DNA of 64,000 nucleotides. Origin: Serratia rubidaea. Lineage in GTDB: Bacteria; Pseudomonadota; Gammaproteobacteria; Enterobacterales; Enterobacteriaceae. The stretch spans positions 3,038,001 through 3,102,000 of the forward strand of contig LR590463.1 in the NCBI GenBank assembly GCA_901472405.1, given 5' to 3'. Of this stretch, positions 45,931-55,811 are shown piece after piece. A model generated the notes under the pieces. The model saw nothing but the letters and a program-made list of their open reading frames with translations, was not told where the DNA came from and ran no database searches. The position numbers were made by a program, and so were the translations under genes. Positions within the stretch are counted from its first letter, which is position 1. Each line of letters begins with the position of its first letter.

Positions 45931-48630
45931 TTACAGCCAGGCGCCGAAGCGGCGGATATAAAAACGCTTCATCAGCTGCGCAACCACGCAGTAGCTGACC
46001 AGCGTCGCGGCCAGCCACGGGAAGTATTCCCACGGCAGCGGCTGCAGCCCCACCCAGGCGCCGAGCGGTGAAAACGGAATATAGATGCCAACCGCCATCA
46101 CCAGCCCGGTCATCAGCAGCACCGGCAGCGCCGCCGTGCTTTGGATAAACGGGATCTTCTGGGTACGCAGCATATGCACCACCAGCGTTTGTGACAGTAA
46201 CCCTTCAATAAACCAGCCCGACTGGAACAACGCCTGGTGCTCAACGCTGTTGGCGGCAAACACAAACCACATCAGCGCGTAGGTGGTAATGTCGAAAATC
46301 GACGATGTCGGGCCAATCCAGATCATAAAGCGCCCGATATTTTTGGCATCCCATTTGCGCGGCTTACGCAGGAACTCCTTATCCATTTTGTCCCACGGCA
46401 GCGACAGCTGTGAAATGTCATACATCAGGTTCTGAATCAGCAGGTGAATCGCCAGCATCGGCAGGAACGGGATAAAGGCGCTGGCAACCAGCACCGAGAA
46501 CACGTTGCCGAAGTTAGAGCTGGCGGTCATATTCAGGTACTTGATGATGTTACCGAAGGTCTCGCGCCCTTTGATCACCCCCTCTTCCAGCACCATCAGA
46601 TCTTTTTCCAACAGGATGATATCCGCCGACTCCTTGGCGATATCGGTGCCGCTGTCTACCGAGATACCCACGTCGGCATCACGCAGCGCCGGCGCATCGT
46701 TGATGCCGTCGCCGAGAAAACCCACGGTATGGCCATTGGCCTGCAGGGTTTTCAACACGCGGGATTTTTGCAGCGGCGTCAGCTTGGTAAACACGGTGCG
46801 CAGTTCCACCTCCTGCGCCAGCCGGCGATCGTCCATCAGCTCGATTTGCGGCCCGGACAGCGGTACGCCCGGCTCCAGCCCGACATCGCGGCAGATTTTG
46901 CAGGTGATCACCGGGTTATCGCCGGTCAGCACTTTCACCGCCACGCCGTGCTCCTGCAGCGCGCCGATCGCCGCCAGCGCGCTCTCTTTCGGCGGATCGA
47001 GGAAGGTCAGCAGCCCCCGGATCACCAGGTCGCGTTCATCATCCACGCTGAGCGGCAGCGCGCAGCCCTGCTCACCCAGTTCGCGCGTCGCCAGCAGCAG
47101 CACGCGGAAGCCGTCCTCATTATATTGGTTAGCCAGCGCCAGCAGCGCCGCGCGGCGCGGCTCATCCAGCGCCACCCGGCTGTCGCCCTCCTGCACATGG
47201 CTGGCGATGGCCAGCATCTCCTCCACCGCGCCTTTGCAGATCAGCAGCTGTTGCTGCCGTTCATCCTGCACCACGATCGACAGGCGGCGGCGGATAAAAT
47301 CAAACGGCAGTTCATCCACTTTGCTGTAACGCCCCAGCGCTTCAATCCCCGGTTTGCCGCGGCCGAAGCGGACAATCGCCTGATCCATCAGGTTCTTCAT
47401 GCCGCTCTGGTGAAAACTGTTCAGCCATGCCAGGTAGAGCACCTGACGGTCGGACGCGCCGCCGGCGTCCAGATGGTGCTCCAGAATAATGCGATCCTGC
47501 GTCAGGGTGCCGGTTTTATCGGTGCACAGCACGTCCATGGCGCCAAAGTTCTGGATGGCGTTCAGCCGCTTCACCACCACTTTGCGCCGCGACATGGCGA
47601 TAGCGCCCTTCGCCAGGTTGGAGCTGACGATCATCGGCAACATTTCCGGCGTCAGGCCGACGGCGACCGCCAGCGCAAACAGCGCCGCCTCGCCCCAGTC
47701 GCCTTTGGTAAAGCCGTTAATCAACAACACCACCGGCACCATCACCAGCATAAAGCGGATCAACAGCCCGCTGACGCTGTTCACCCCGCGGTCAAACGCC
47801 GTCTGCGCGCGGCTGCCGACGATTGATTTCGCCAGCGAACCGAAATAGGTCTGCCCGCCGGTGGCCACCACCACCGCACTGGCGGTGCCGCTGGCGACGT
47901 TGGTGCCCATCAGGCAAATATTGCTCAGTTCAAGCAGCTGGCTTTCGCTGGCGGCTGCCGCGTCGCAGGATTTCTGGCTGACGCTGCCCAGCGTGTCATA
48001 TTTTTCAATCGGGATCGCTTCCCCGGTCAGAATCGCCTGGCTGATAAACAGATCGCGCGAGCTGAGCAGCCGCACGTCCGCCGGCACCATATCGCCGGCC
48101 GACAGTTGAATGATATCCCCCGGCACCAGCTCGCGCAGCGGGATCTCCACCACCAGCGGCTGCGTGCTGAAGCTGCTGCGGCGCAGCACCGTCGCGGTGG
48201 TGCGCACCATGCTTTTCAGCGCTTCCGCTGCTTTATTTGTGCGGTATTCCTGCCAAAAGCGCAGCAGTCCGCTCAACGTCACCATGATCAGAATAATGAT
48301 GACGCCGGTGAGATCGGTTTCTTCACCGCGCTGCGCCGGCAGCCAGTAGTCGGTAAAGAAACTGATCGCCGCCAGCACCATCAGCACGAAAATAAACGGA
48401 TTGTTGAAGGCGCCGAGCAGCTGCAGCAACGCATGGGGGGCTTTCTCATGGGCGACCTGGTTCGCACCGTAGTAGGCGAGCCGCTCCTGCGCGTCGTCCT
48501 GCGTCAGACCCAGGCGGTTGCAGTTAAGCTGCGCCAGCGTCTGGTCAATGCTGTTTTTTGCCTCTTGCGCGATGGCATACGACTCATGGCCCTGCGAATG
48601 GCGATGAGTTTTATGGTTGAAGAAAGTCAT
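45931..48630 (-). CDS. mgtA: magnesium-importing P-type ATPase
   Basis: P3B-type ATPase importing Mg2+ across the inner membrane. 899 residues. Phosphorylation site LCTDKTGTLTQDR, TGE-loop ILTGEAIPIEKYD, nucleotide domain KGAVEEMLAI, hinge GFLGDGINDAPALRDADVGISV, and GVNSVSGLLIRFMLVMVPVVLLINGFTKGDW before helix 4. Ten membrane helices. The 500-base leader contains a small proline/aspartate-bearing ORF, as in enteric mgtA. Could be called MgtB in other nomenclature. Confidence 0.94.
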   Translation of the reverse strand: MTFFNHKTHRHSQGHESYAIAQEAKNSIDQTLAQLNCNRLGLTQDDAQERLAYYGANQVAHEKAPHALLQLLGAFNNPFIFVLMVLAAISFFTDYWLPAQRGEETDLTGVIIILIMVTLSGLLRFWQEYRTNKAAEALKSMVRTTATVLRRSSFSTQPLVVEIPLRELVPGDIIQLSAGDMVPADVRLLSSRDLFISQAILTGEAIPIEKYDTLGSVSQKSCDAAAASESQLLELSNICLMGTNVASGTASAVVVATGGQTYFGSLAKSIVGSRAQTAFDRGVNSVSGLLIRFMLVMVPVVLLINGFTKGDWGEAALFALAVAVGLTPEMLPMIVSSNLAKGAIAMSRRKVVVKRLNAIQNFGAMDVLCTDKTGTLTQDRIILEHHLDAGGASDRQVLYLAWLNSFHQSGMKNLMDQAIVRFGRGKPGIEALGRYSKVDELPFDFIRRRLSIVVQDERQQQLLICKGAVEEMLAIASHVQEGDSRVALDEPRRAALLALANQYNEDGFRVLLLATRELGEQGCALPLSVDDERDLVIRGLLTFLDPPKESALAAIGALQEHGVAVKVLTGDNPVITCKICRDVGLEPGVPLSGPQIELMDDRRLAQEVELRTVFTKLTPLQKSRVLKTLQANGHTVGFLGDGINDAPALRDADVGISVDSGTDIAKESADIILLEKDLMVLEEGVIKGRETFGNIIKYLNMTASSNFGNVFSVLVASAFIPFLPMLAIHLLIQNLMYDISQLSLPWDKMDKEFLRKPRKWDAKNIGRFMIWIGPTSSIFDITTYALMWFVFAANSVEHQALFQSGWFIEGLLSQTLVVHMLRTQKIPFIQSTAALPVLLMTGLVMAVGIYIPFSPLGAWVGLQPLPWEYFPWLAATLVSYCVVAQLMKRFYIRRFGAWL

Positions 48631-48651
48631 AACGCTATGCTCTTATTTTTA

Positions 48652-48701
48652 TTCTGCGCGCAAGGGTGCCCCCGCCAGGAAAATATTGGCGTCGCGCAGA
48701 A
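48652..48701 (-). promoter_or_regulatory. stem-loop in the mgtA leader
   Basis: TTCTGCGCG and CGCGCAGAA nine-base arms enclosing an inner CGCCA/TGGCG hairpin, between the leader ORF and mgtA and 22 bases before the ATG. Structure of this kind in Salmonella mgtA switches with Mg2+. Rho-independent T-run absent. Confidence 0.5.
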
Positions 48702-48736
48702 AGAATTTATTTAATTATATTTACCGGCAGGAAAGA

Positions 48737-48784
48737 TTATTCCGCAGGTAACGCAGACCATAAAAATCCGGGATGATCGTCCAT
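48737..48784 (-). CDS. candidate mgtA leader peptide (MgtL-like)
   Basis: A 15-codon ORF, MDDHPGFLWSALPAE, preceded by AAGGAGGCGTC, one of the strongest ribosome sites in the window. It lies 106 bases before mgtA in the same direction. Enteric MgtL begins with an acidic/proline run (EPDP) that destabilises the translating ribosome at low Mg2+ and so lets transcription continue. The DDHP start is analogous. Function is inferred from position and composition. Confidence 0.62.
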   Translation of the reverse strand: MDDHPGFLWSALPAE

Positions 48785-49139
48785 GACGCCTCCTTATCAC
48801 CCAGCGGGTGAAGCACGTTGATCAGAATCAGCCGACCAGGCTGCGCAGAGCATGGCCGAACGCACGCCGAGCCTGGCTCAGTGCAAGTGCGAAGGGAGGC
48901 CTGGAGGGAACAGGCTAAAGCGGAAAAGTGCCATATCGCTATCCGAATTCAATCCTCCACGACGCGCAGGCGGTGGAGACAGCGTTATTATTCGGGATGC
49001 ACAACACAGAAATAACTGGGAAGGTGCTGCCCGCCAAAAGCGGCAAGCAACAAATCAGAAGAAGATAGGTCAGCCTGCCGTATTTAATTTATCGCAACTA
49101 AAACTGTCCAATTAATTTCTCCTGATAGATTTTGTGCGA

Positions 49140-49168
49140 AGTATAATAATGCAGGGTTATGAAGTAAA
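49140..49168 (-). promoter_or_regulatory. sigma70-like promoter for mgtA
   Basis: Reading on the minus strand: TTTACT (49163-49168), 17-base spacer, TATACT (49140-49145). A single GTTTA lies upstream of the -35; a full PhoP direct repeat is not seen. It implies a leader of about 500 bases. From 48790 to 49140 I see two weak further upstream ORFs (a TTG start after AGGAG at about 49118, and an 18-codon ATG frame near 48935) and nothing else. Confidence 0.5.
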
Positions 49169-49244
49169 GCGGGTTTTATTAAACGAAGCGTCAACCTGAC
49201 GGCAAAATAATAATCGCCGCCAACAATTAGCCGCAAGCGGCGCG

Positions 49245-50109
49245 TCACAGCTGTTGCTGCAGCCAGGCCAGCAAGCGCTGCACCGCCGGGTTATCATTGG
49301 CCTGCGGCCAGACCAGGTAGTAATCAATGCCTTCCGGCCGCCAGGCATCGGCCAGCGCCACCAGCCTGCCGGCGGCCAGCATATCCCTGACCAGCAGGCT
49401 CTTCACCAGCGCAATGCCAAAGCCCTGCTCGGCGGCGCGCAGCAGCAGCCCCGCATCGTTGAACAGCGCTAACGGTCTCCCGCACTCCGCCATGCCCCGC
49501 GCCCGGAACCAGGCGCGCCACGGCGTGACGTCATGCTCCAGCAGCGGCAGCGCCTCATCTCCCTGCAACAGCGCCGTTTGCCAGCGCTGCGCCAGGTCGG
49601 GCGTCGCGACCGGAATCACCTCACCGTCGGCAATCCGCTGCGCCTGCACGCCGCGCCACTCGCCGGCGCCGATGCGGATCGCCGCGTCGAACCCGTGGTG
49701 CGCCAGATCCTGCACCGCCAGAGAAGCATCAATATCCAAAACGATATCCGGATGCGCCGCCTGGAACGCGGGCAGACGCGGCAACAGCCAATAGTGGGCA
49801 AAGGATGGCAATACGCTGATGCGCAGCCCCTGCCCGGCGTCGACGGCGCGCGCGCAGAACGCCCTGCTCCAGCGCCTGCAGCGCCGGCTCCGCGGCCGCC
49901 AGCAGCTCGCGGCCGGCGCCGTTTAAACGCACGCCGCGGCCGCGGCGTTCAAACAGCCGGTATCCCAGGGCCTGCTCCAGCTGCCGAATCTGCTGGCTGA
50001 CGGCTCCGTGCGTCAAATGCACCTGCTGCGCCGCAGCACGCAAGTTTTCTAACCGCGCGGCGATAATAAAGGTTGGCAGAAACTGCAGAGGCAGACGTTC
50101 AAGTTTCAC
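49245..50109 (-). CDS. LysR-family (GcvA-like) regulator, frameshifted
   Basis: Regulator of the GcvA/AmpR-like group. First frame (from ATG 50109): MKLERLPLQFLPTFIIAARL, NLRAAAQQVHLTHGAVSQQI, ALGYRLFERRGRGVRLNGAG. The shift is near 49853 in a GC-repeat stretch. The second frame continues LRISVLPSFAHYWLLPRLPA, FQAAHPDIVLDIDASLAVQD and ends WLQQQL. Restored length about 288. Divergent from the PLP decarboxylase gene, which it probably controls. Confidence 0.85.
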
Positions 50110-50212
50110 TGGTTAGCCTTGCTATCCAAAAGTGCCATTTTTTCTCGATTTTCCCCGGCTGGCAAGCCGTTTACTCTACGCTTACTACACCACGCTATGA
50201 CCGGAGCCAATG

Positions 50213-51626
50213 ATGCACCCATCTTTGCAGCAGGATTTAAGCCAATTCCCACAAATTCTTGACCAGGTCCGTCAACTGGCCGCCACCTTCCTGGCCGGGC
50301 TGCATGAACGCCCGGTCTGTCCGCCGCTTGCGGCCCAACAGCTCAAGCCCGGCGACGATCGCCTGTCTGACGAGGGGGTGGGCGCGCAGGCCGCGCTGGA
50401 CTACTTCTGGCAACGCTACGCCGACGGGATTTCCGCCAGCGCCGGCCCACGCTATTTCGGCTTTGTCACCGGCGGCGTCACGCCCGCCTCGCTGGCCGCC
50501 GACTGGCTGGTCAGCGCCATCGACCAAAACAGCCAGCTCAGCCATGACACCGTCGCCGCCGCCATTGAGCTGGCGGCGATTGAACAGTTGAAAAGCCTGC
50601 TCGGCCTGCCGGCGGATTTCAGCGGCACCCTGGTCAGCGGCGCGACGATGGCCAACTTCTGCGGGCTGGCGATTGGCCGCCAGTGGCTGGGGAACGGTGC
50701 GGCGTCAATGTCGCCCAGCAAGGCATGGCGGCGCTGGGCAAGGTGCAGGTGTTGGCCGCCAGCCCCCACTCCAGCAGCGAAAAAGCGCTCAGCATGCTGG
50801 GCATCGGCCGCGACGCGCTGCAGCTTATTGCCACCCTGCCGGATTCGGAAGCCATTGACCCGGATGTGCTGGAGCGCCATCTGGCCGCGCACCCGACGAC
50901 GCCGACCCTGGTGCTGGCCAGCGCCGGCACGGTCAATACCGTGGCGTTCGACAATATCCCGCGGCTGCTGGCGCTGCGCGAGCGCTACGGTTCTGGCTGC
51001 ATGTCGATGCGGCGTTCGGCGGCATCGCCGCCAGTTCCCCGGCCTACGCCCCGCTGCTGGAAGGCTGGCAGCAGGCGGACTCCATCACCGTCGATGCGCA
51101 TAAGTGGTTAAATGTGCCCTATGACAGCGCCATCCAGTTTACCCGCCACCTGGCGTTGCAGATGCAGGTGTTTCAGAACCAGTCGGCCTATCTGGAAGCG
51201 CCGGACCTGCGTCCGGATAATTATCTGCATCTGACGCCGGAGAACTCGCGTCGCTTCCGCGCGCTGCCGCTGTGGATGTCGCTGGTCGCCTACGGCCGCA
51301 GCGGCGTGCGCGATATGGTCGAACGCAACGTCCAATTGGCAAAACGGCTCGGCGAGGGTCTGGCGGCCAGCCGGGGTTTCCAGCTGTTGGCGCCGGTCAA
51401 TCTCAACGTGGTGTGCTTTGCCCTGACGGACGTGGTCGGCGACGCCGAGGCGGCGCGCGACGGCTTCCTGGAGCGTCTGAACCAACACGGCGCGATTCGC
51501 TGCACCGCCACCCGCTATCGCGGCCAGCCGGCAGTCCGCGCCGCGTTGGTGAACTGGATGACGGAAGAGAAAGATATCGCGCTGGCGCTGGAAGCGCTAC
51601 GGACGTGCCGTTTTACAGCGGCGTGA
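50213..51626 (+). CDS. PLP-dependent group II decarboxylase, frameshifted twice
   Basis: Fold-type I pyridoxal-phosphate enzyme of the aromatic/glutamate decarboxylase group, about 471 residues when joined. Segments: GPRYFGFVTGGVTPASLAAD and LVSGATMANFCGLAIGRQWLG; then GVNVAQQGMAALGKVQVLAA and TLVLASAGTVNTVAFDNIPR; then VDAHKWLNVPYDSA with the PLP lysine, and RPDNYLHLTPENSRRFRALP. Breaks near 50690 (GGGG for GGGGG) and 50991 (GGTTCTGG for GGTTTCTGG). Substrate not determined. Divergent from the LysR gene. The second of two adjacent ATGs has better spacing to CGGAG. Confidence 0.85.
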
Positions 51627-52351
51627 CCGCCCTGGGGCGCCGGCGTGCCAGGCGGCGAACGCCTGCAGCCGCTGAGTTTGCCGGCCGTCGTCGTCCATGT
51701 TGTCGGCGGCGAGCCAGCGGCTGAAGGCGGCGCGGCGCTGCGGCCATTCGCTGTCCAGCATGGACAGCCAGTCGGTATCGCGGTGCGCCCCTTGACCACC
51801 ACCGCCTGACGGAAGGTGCCTTCAAAACTGAAGCCAAAACGCAGCGCCGCCGCACGCGACGGCGCGTTAAGCTGGTCGCATTTCCACTCGCAGCGGCGAT
51901 AGCCGAGATCGTCGAAAACATGGCGCAACATCAGAAAGATGGCCTCACTGCCGCTCACCTGACGCTGCATCAGCGGCGACCAGTTGATCATACCCAGTTC
52001 CACGCTGCCATTGGCCTGGTCGATGCGCAAAAAAGCGCAGTTGCCGATCGCCCTGCCGCTGCTCTGGTCAAACACCGTCATGGTTTTTCTGCCGCCGGCC
52101 TGCCCCTGACTTTGCAGGTAATGCGTAAATTCATCCAACGTTTGCGGGTATTCATGGGAAAGGTACGTCCAGTCGCGGCCATCCTCAGCCAGTTGATAGG
52201 CGTGAAACAGCGCTGCGGCATCGCGCTGAATATCCAGCGGCTCCAGGCGACAAAAGCGCCCGCACAGCGTCTGCAGTCCCGGCTCTCCTGCAGGCTGCCA
52301 CTCTGGCAGCGCATCGCCGATGCATTGACCAAACTGATTATTCCTCACCAT
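51597..52351 (-). CDS. GNAT acetyltransferase (RimJ/RimL-like), frameshifted
   Basis: Acetyl-CoA-dependent N-acetyltransferase of the Acetyltransf_3 type, common as self-protection or ribosomal-protein modification enzymes. Marks: LCGRFCRLEPLDIQRDAAAL, GRDWTYLSHEYPQTLDEFTH, AIGNCAFLRIDQANGSVELG, VFDDLGYRRCEWKCDQLNAPSRAAALRFGF. Near 51810 one C is missing (CGCACC for CGCCACC); corrected, it runs HRDTDWLSMLDSEWPQRRAA to a stop at 51597-51599. It converges with the decarboxylase, overlapping by 30 bases. Start uncertain: ATG 52363 is also possible. Confidence 0.82.
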
Positions 52352-52746
52352 CGACCTCTCCATAGAATGGGTTAACCCAAGCAAATTAAGCGGATCGCCT
52401 ACCGGGCGCAAGTACCGGGCACAAAATGTCGCCAGCAATAGTTCAGAAAAACCAATGGGTGCTCACTCCCCTGTCACACATTCATCAACGAACCATCAAC
52501 AAAATGCTAATTCTTTGTTCTACATTGTTTTACTGGACGAAAAATAGACTAGAAATATTAAAGAAATGTGACAACAGAAGACCTATGATGATACAAAATG
52601 AAAAGATTACCATTCTCAACAAAATGAGACGCCACTCTAACCCAGTGAATTATAGGATTTTTCTTCTACCATCGAGGTTAGGGAAGAAAAAATGCGTACA
52701 AAAAACAGACCAATAGCAATCAAAAAAACAACACATGAATTTTTTT

Positions 52747-52760
52747 TAAGAATTTTCCTA
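52747..52760 (+). promoter_or_regulatory. RcsAB box upstream of rcsA
   Basis: TAAGAATTTTCCTA, one mismatch from the RcsAB consensus TAAGAATATTCCTA, about 300 bases before rcsA. In E. coli the same site mediates rcsA autoactivation. The AT-rich 52440-53062 region shows no other gene; the tract between the box and rcsA would be a long untranslated leader. Confidence 0.8.
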
Positions 52761-53062
52761 GCAATGTGAAATTTAAAATCGTGACATGATAAACAGACTC
52801 GATGAACAGGCGAGCGGTGCTTAGCCGTCTTAGGCTACAGGACGAATGTTGTGATCTGGCGGCGCTGACGATGCGTCATGCTAACTTAAGTCAAACTTAT
52901 GAATTCATCGGTTTGCTAAGGTTAGTCAGAAAATATCATTGAGCCGCTTCGCGTTTATTGGTAGAACATTCTTAATTAGTGATATTTTGATTTTTTTGCC
53001 TTTTGGCTTTCAGGCTTTTTCTCATTATTACCGCGGTAAAACGGATTTAAGTGGGGTGCAAT

Positions 53063-53695
53063 ATGCCAACGATCATCATGGACTCATGCAGCTATACGCG
53101 ATTGGGTCTAACGGATTACCTGACATCGAACGGTGTGAAAAAACGGCAAATAAACGCCGCGACAGACATTGATAATCTGCACGAAAAGTGCACGCGTTTG
53201 AAACCCAGTCTGGTATTTATTAACGAAGACTGCTTCATCCATGAAAGCAACGCCACGGAACGCATTAAACGGGTGATCTCACTGCATCCGGATACGCTGT
53301 TCTTCATCTTTATGGCCATCACCAACGTGCATTTTGACGACTACTTATATGTGCGTAAAAATGTCATCATCTCGTCGAAGTCCATCAAGCCGGAGACGAT
53401 GAATCAGCTGCTGAGCCACTACCTGGAACGCAAGCCGACCACCCGCTCGGAGAAGACCACTCTGGACCAAACGCCGGTCACGCTAAGCCAAACCGAATCG
53501 AATATGTTACGTATGTGGATGTCCGGACAGGGCACCATCCAGATCTCCGACCAGATGCAAATTAAGGCAAAGACGGTCTCCTCCCATAAAGGGAATATCA
53601 AGCGCAAGATTAAAACGCATAATAAGCAGATCATCTATCACGTGGTGCGGTTAACCGATACGCTGACCAGCGGAATATTTGTTAACAGCCGTTGA
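53063..53695 (+). CDS. rcsA: capsule synthesis regulator RcsA
   Basis: LuxR-type auxiliary partner of RcsB that activates capsule (colanic acid-like) genes and is normally degraded by Lon. 210 residues versus 207 in E. coli. N-terminus [58 protein letters not shown], and the C-terminal helix-turn-helix [20 protein letters not shown] with [20 protein letters not shown] are near-identical to enteric RcsA. GTGGGG precedes the ATG. dsrB follows on the other strand, as an RcsA-neighbour. Confidence 0.96.
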   Translation: MPTIIMDSCSYTRLGLTDYLTSNGVKKRQINAATDIDNLHEKCTRLKPSLVFINEDCFIHESNATERIKRVISLHPDTLFFIFMAITNVHFDDYLYVRKNVIISSKSIKPETMNQLLSHYLERKPTTRSEKTTLDQTPVTLSQTESNMLRMWMSGQGTIQISDQMQIKAKTVSSHKGNIKRKIKTHNKQIIYHVVRLTDTLTSGIFVNSR

Positions 53696-53921
53696 TGACG
53701 GGAATATCACCACAGCAATCGGCCATCGACCGGCTTGAATAACCACAAAATTGCGTATAACCACGTATTTTGTCATTAAACATGAAGCGCCTGACTGCGA
53801 CATTTTTTGCCGCAGCGGGTTATTCATATTTATTCCCAGCATACGGGCATGACGTTATCATTACGCAGGGTGAAAATAACCGGCCGAATCCATTTATGAA
53901 CGCGGCAACTGGTCAGCTCAG

Positions 53922-54122
53922 CTAATCTTTCTGCGCATTGTGCGGCTCGACAAAGGTGCCGTCGCGGCTGTCTATCTCATTGAAGAACCATACGCCGGCC
54001 GGGTAATCCTCCAGGGCCACCAGATACATCGTGCCCTCATTAAACACCTCCACCGCCAGAATGGTGCCCTCGCGCCGCGGACCGCCGTCGGTCTTCACCG
54101 TTACCGTATCGTTGACTTTCAT
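53922..54122 (-). CDS. dsrB: DsrB
   Basis: A 66-residue small protein: [46 protein letters not shown], clearly E. coli DsrB. Function unknown; in E. coli it lies next to rcsA. GAGGAGAGG precedes two adjacent ATGs (54125 and 54122); I use the second to match E. coli. The E. coli DsrA small RNA sequence is not recognisable here. Confidence 0.93.
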   Translation of the reverse strand: MKVNDTVTVKTDGGPRREGTILAVEVFNEGTMYLVALEDYPAGVWFFNEIDSRDGTFVEPHNAQKD

Positions 54123-54324
54123 CATTACCTCTCCTCGTTTGTTGCTCTCAGTGTATAACAGCGTACGCGATGCCGGACATCCGGCCGCCATTTTATCTGC
54201 CGCCGCGCTTTTTCGCATTCTTAACACTCTGCCAGCAGAATCTTACACCGCTGGCGGGTAGTCTGTATCACGGTATCTCCCCCCAGAGAGGTGCCTGCAA
54301 ATGAAGAAGTAACAAGGAACTTTT

Positions 54325-54351
54325 GCCCGCCGGCAGTGGCGGGCTTTTTTT
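54325..54351 (+). terminator. strong rho-independent terminator, possible small-RNA end
   Basis: GCCCGCC and GGCGGGC around GGCAGT, followed by seven T. No + strand gene lies upstream (dsrB is on the other strand), so it ends an unannotated transcript. The 54128-54969 gap otherwise holds no gene I can support; a three-codon ATGAAGAAGTAA lies just before. Confidence 0.82.
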
Positions 54352-54969
54352 ATCTTCAGGCGTAAAAAGACATTAAGTACATAAAGTAAATTAATAATAA
54401 TCAGTATGTTATTTTCATCCTGCGTTTTCTTCAAATGAGTTCCCAGAATCACCTCATCAACGAACGCAACACCACGCCACGCAGAACAGCCAGGGCACGG
54501 AGCCATACGCCACGGAAACCGCTCTACACAGCCCCCGTCTGCACGATTTACTTTATAAAATTTTTGCAAAGGATCTTTTCCGTAATTGCCACCCTCAGCC
54601 CACGCCATGGTTGGGCTTCTGCGAAAGATAGGCCATTGCAACGTTTTTCAACGGTTTGCAAAAGCAGATCGACACGAAAAGCTTGGTAAAAATGTTAACT
54701 TTATAATATGAAATGACCTATTTTGTATTCCGTGAGGTTCTGCAGATGAGCTAACACCTTTCCGGCAATAAGCGAACAGTACCTTGATGTCAGGTGTGGC
54801 GAAGCTTGACGGGTGTTTTGGACAGCGCCGGAAGTTTTGCAAAAGTGCAACGGGATGGATCTTTGCGCCACGCATCACGAAGTGGAAACAACAAGAATTG
54901 ATATACGCCGCCGCCACCGGTTATCCTTCGCTTAGATTGAATTAGGTTGATTTAACTTAAGGAAGACAT

Positions 54970-55607
54970 ATGGACGCAAGGCAAGTTGCGCAGGGGATCG
55001 CTGAAGGGATTGCATCTATACCAGTAACATTTGGGTATAGTGTCCGCCGTACATGGGAAGGTTCTGGCGCTGCTGGCAGTGACCTTAAAGCGCGGAACAG
55101 CAAAGAAACAGAGCGATTTATCGCCCTAATTCGTTCTGCAGTAAACAAAGAAGAGCCGATCAGAAAACTGGTGATGATTGTCATCACTGAGTTTTACACC
55201 AAGCTAAATGATAACGGCAAAAAAACGGTCAACGGAAAACTAAACCGCGTTGAGGGGAAGTTAGTTGGCCGCAGCCTAGCACAGTTTTACGTCGCCAATA
55301 AAATAGCATCAACCCTTATCCGCAAGGCCAGCTACGGGATGATTTACAAGCGGTTCATCTCATACAGCACCACGGTATCACTGAACATTGTCATGTTCCA
55401 AGGGATGATCGAGCAATCCGCTCTAGCATCACGTAGGATGCAAGTGAAATATCCGTGGCTCTATTACAAAGTGCGGGAATGAACCTTGATATGGCCTATT
55501 TTCTTGTCGAGGACTTCCTCGAACCATACCTAATTTACATAAGCAGCCCATCACAGCAGTTTTGCGCAGGTGTTGATAATGAACTCGATAAAATCCTTTC
55601 TCGCTAA
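54970..55607 (+). CDS. uncharacterised protein, probable 3' frameshift; possible effector
   Basis: As read, 170 residues from ATG 54970 (ribosome site AAGGAAG) to a TGA at 55482. An overlapping 42-codon frame (55479-55607, MNLDMAYFLVEDFLEPYLIY) reads as its natural C-terminus if GGG at about 55475 should be GGGG, giving about 212 residues. Otherwise it is a separate small ORF coupled by ATGA. Glycine-zipper-like N-terminus (QGIAEGIASIPVTFGYSV), amphipathic helices later; no signal. No family recognised. Followed closely by two membrane proteins. A T6SS-type pore-forming effector is one possibility, untested. Confidence 0.6.
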
Positions 55608-55811
55608 ATTCGTCAAATTCGTGGGACGTCAAACCGCTGATTTAGTCGAGTCGGTTGTCTTGGGCCTATTCTCTATAGCCGCGTTTGTTGCACTGTTCTG
55701 GTTTGATGAATGGTGGCAATCAATAGGCGCTGCAGTTGGGATCTTCCTCATGGGCTTTTTGGTCAGCCTGGCCATCGGATGGGTTCGGGGGAGCACAGGA
55801 GTGGTCTGTGA
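55579..55811 (+). CDS. two-helix membrane protein, 3' end uncertain
   Basis: MNSIKSFLAKFVKFVGRQTA then two hydrophobic helices (VVLGLFSIAAFVALFWF, SIGAAVGIFLMGFLVSLAI). The ORF as read runs to 55941, but its tail (CEKKCHCRVGRDSSRRDC and on) looks like out-of-frame reading of the next gene. A one-base shift in GGGGG near 55787 gives either a stop at 55811 overlapping the next GTG, or fusion to it. Overlaps the preceding gene by 29 bases. Its place after the candidate effector suits an immunity or accessory role. Confidence 0.55.

Noticed and set aside
46444..47826. 460-codon frame antisense to mgtA
   Set aside because: Shadow of a well-identified P-type ATPase; no start signal.
52426..52716. 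96-codon frame in the AT-rich stretch before rcsA
   Set aside because: Starts inside the promoter area of the GNAT gene, has no ribosome site, and reads as a random Lys/Arg/Asn-rich sequence.
53700..53900. DsrA small RNA after rcsA
   Set aside because: No sequence resembling E. coli DsrA or its terminator; the region has no T-tailed hairpin on either strand that I can support.
54243..54641. 132-codon minus-strand frame beside dsrB
   Set aside because: Overlaps the + strand terminator region, mixed composition, no homology recognised and no ribosome site.
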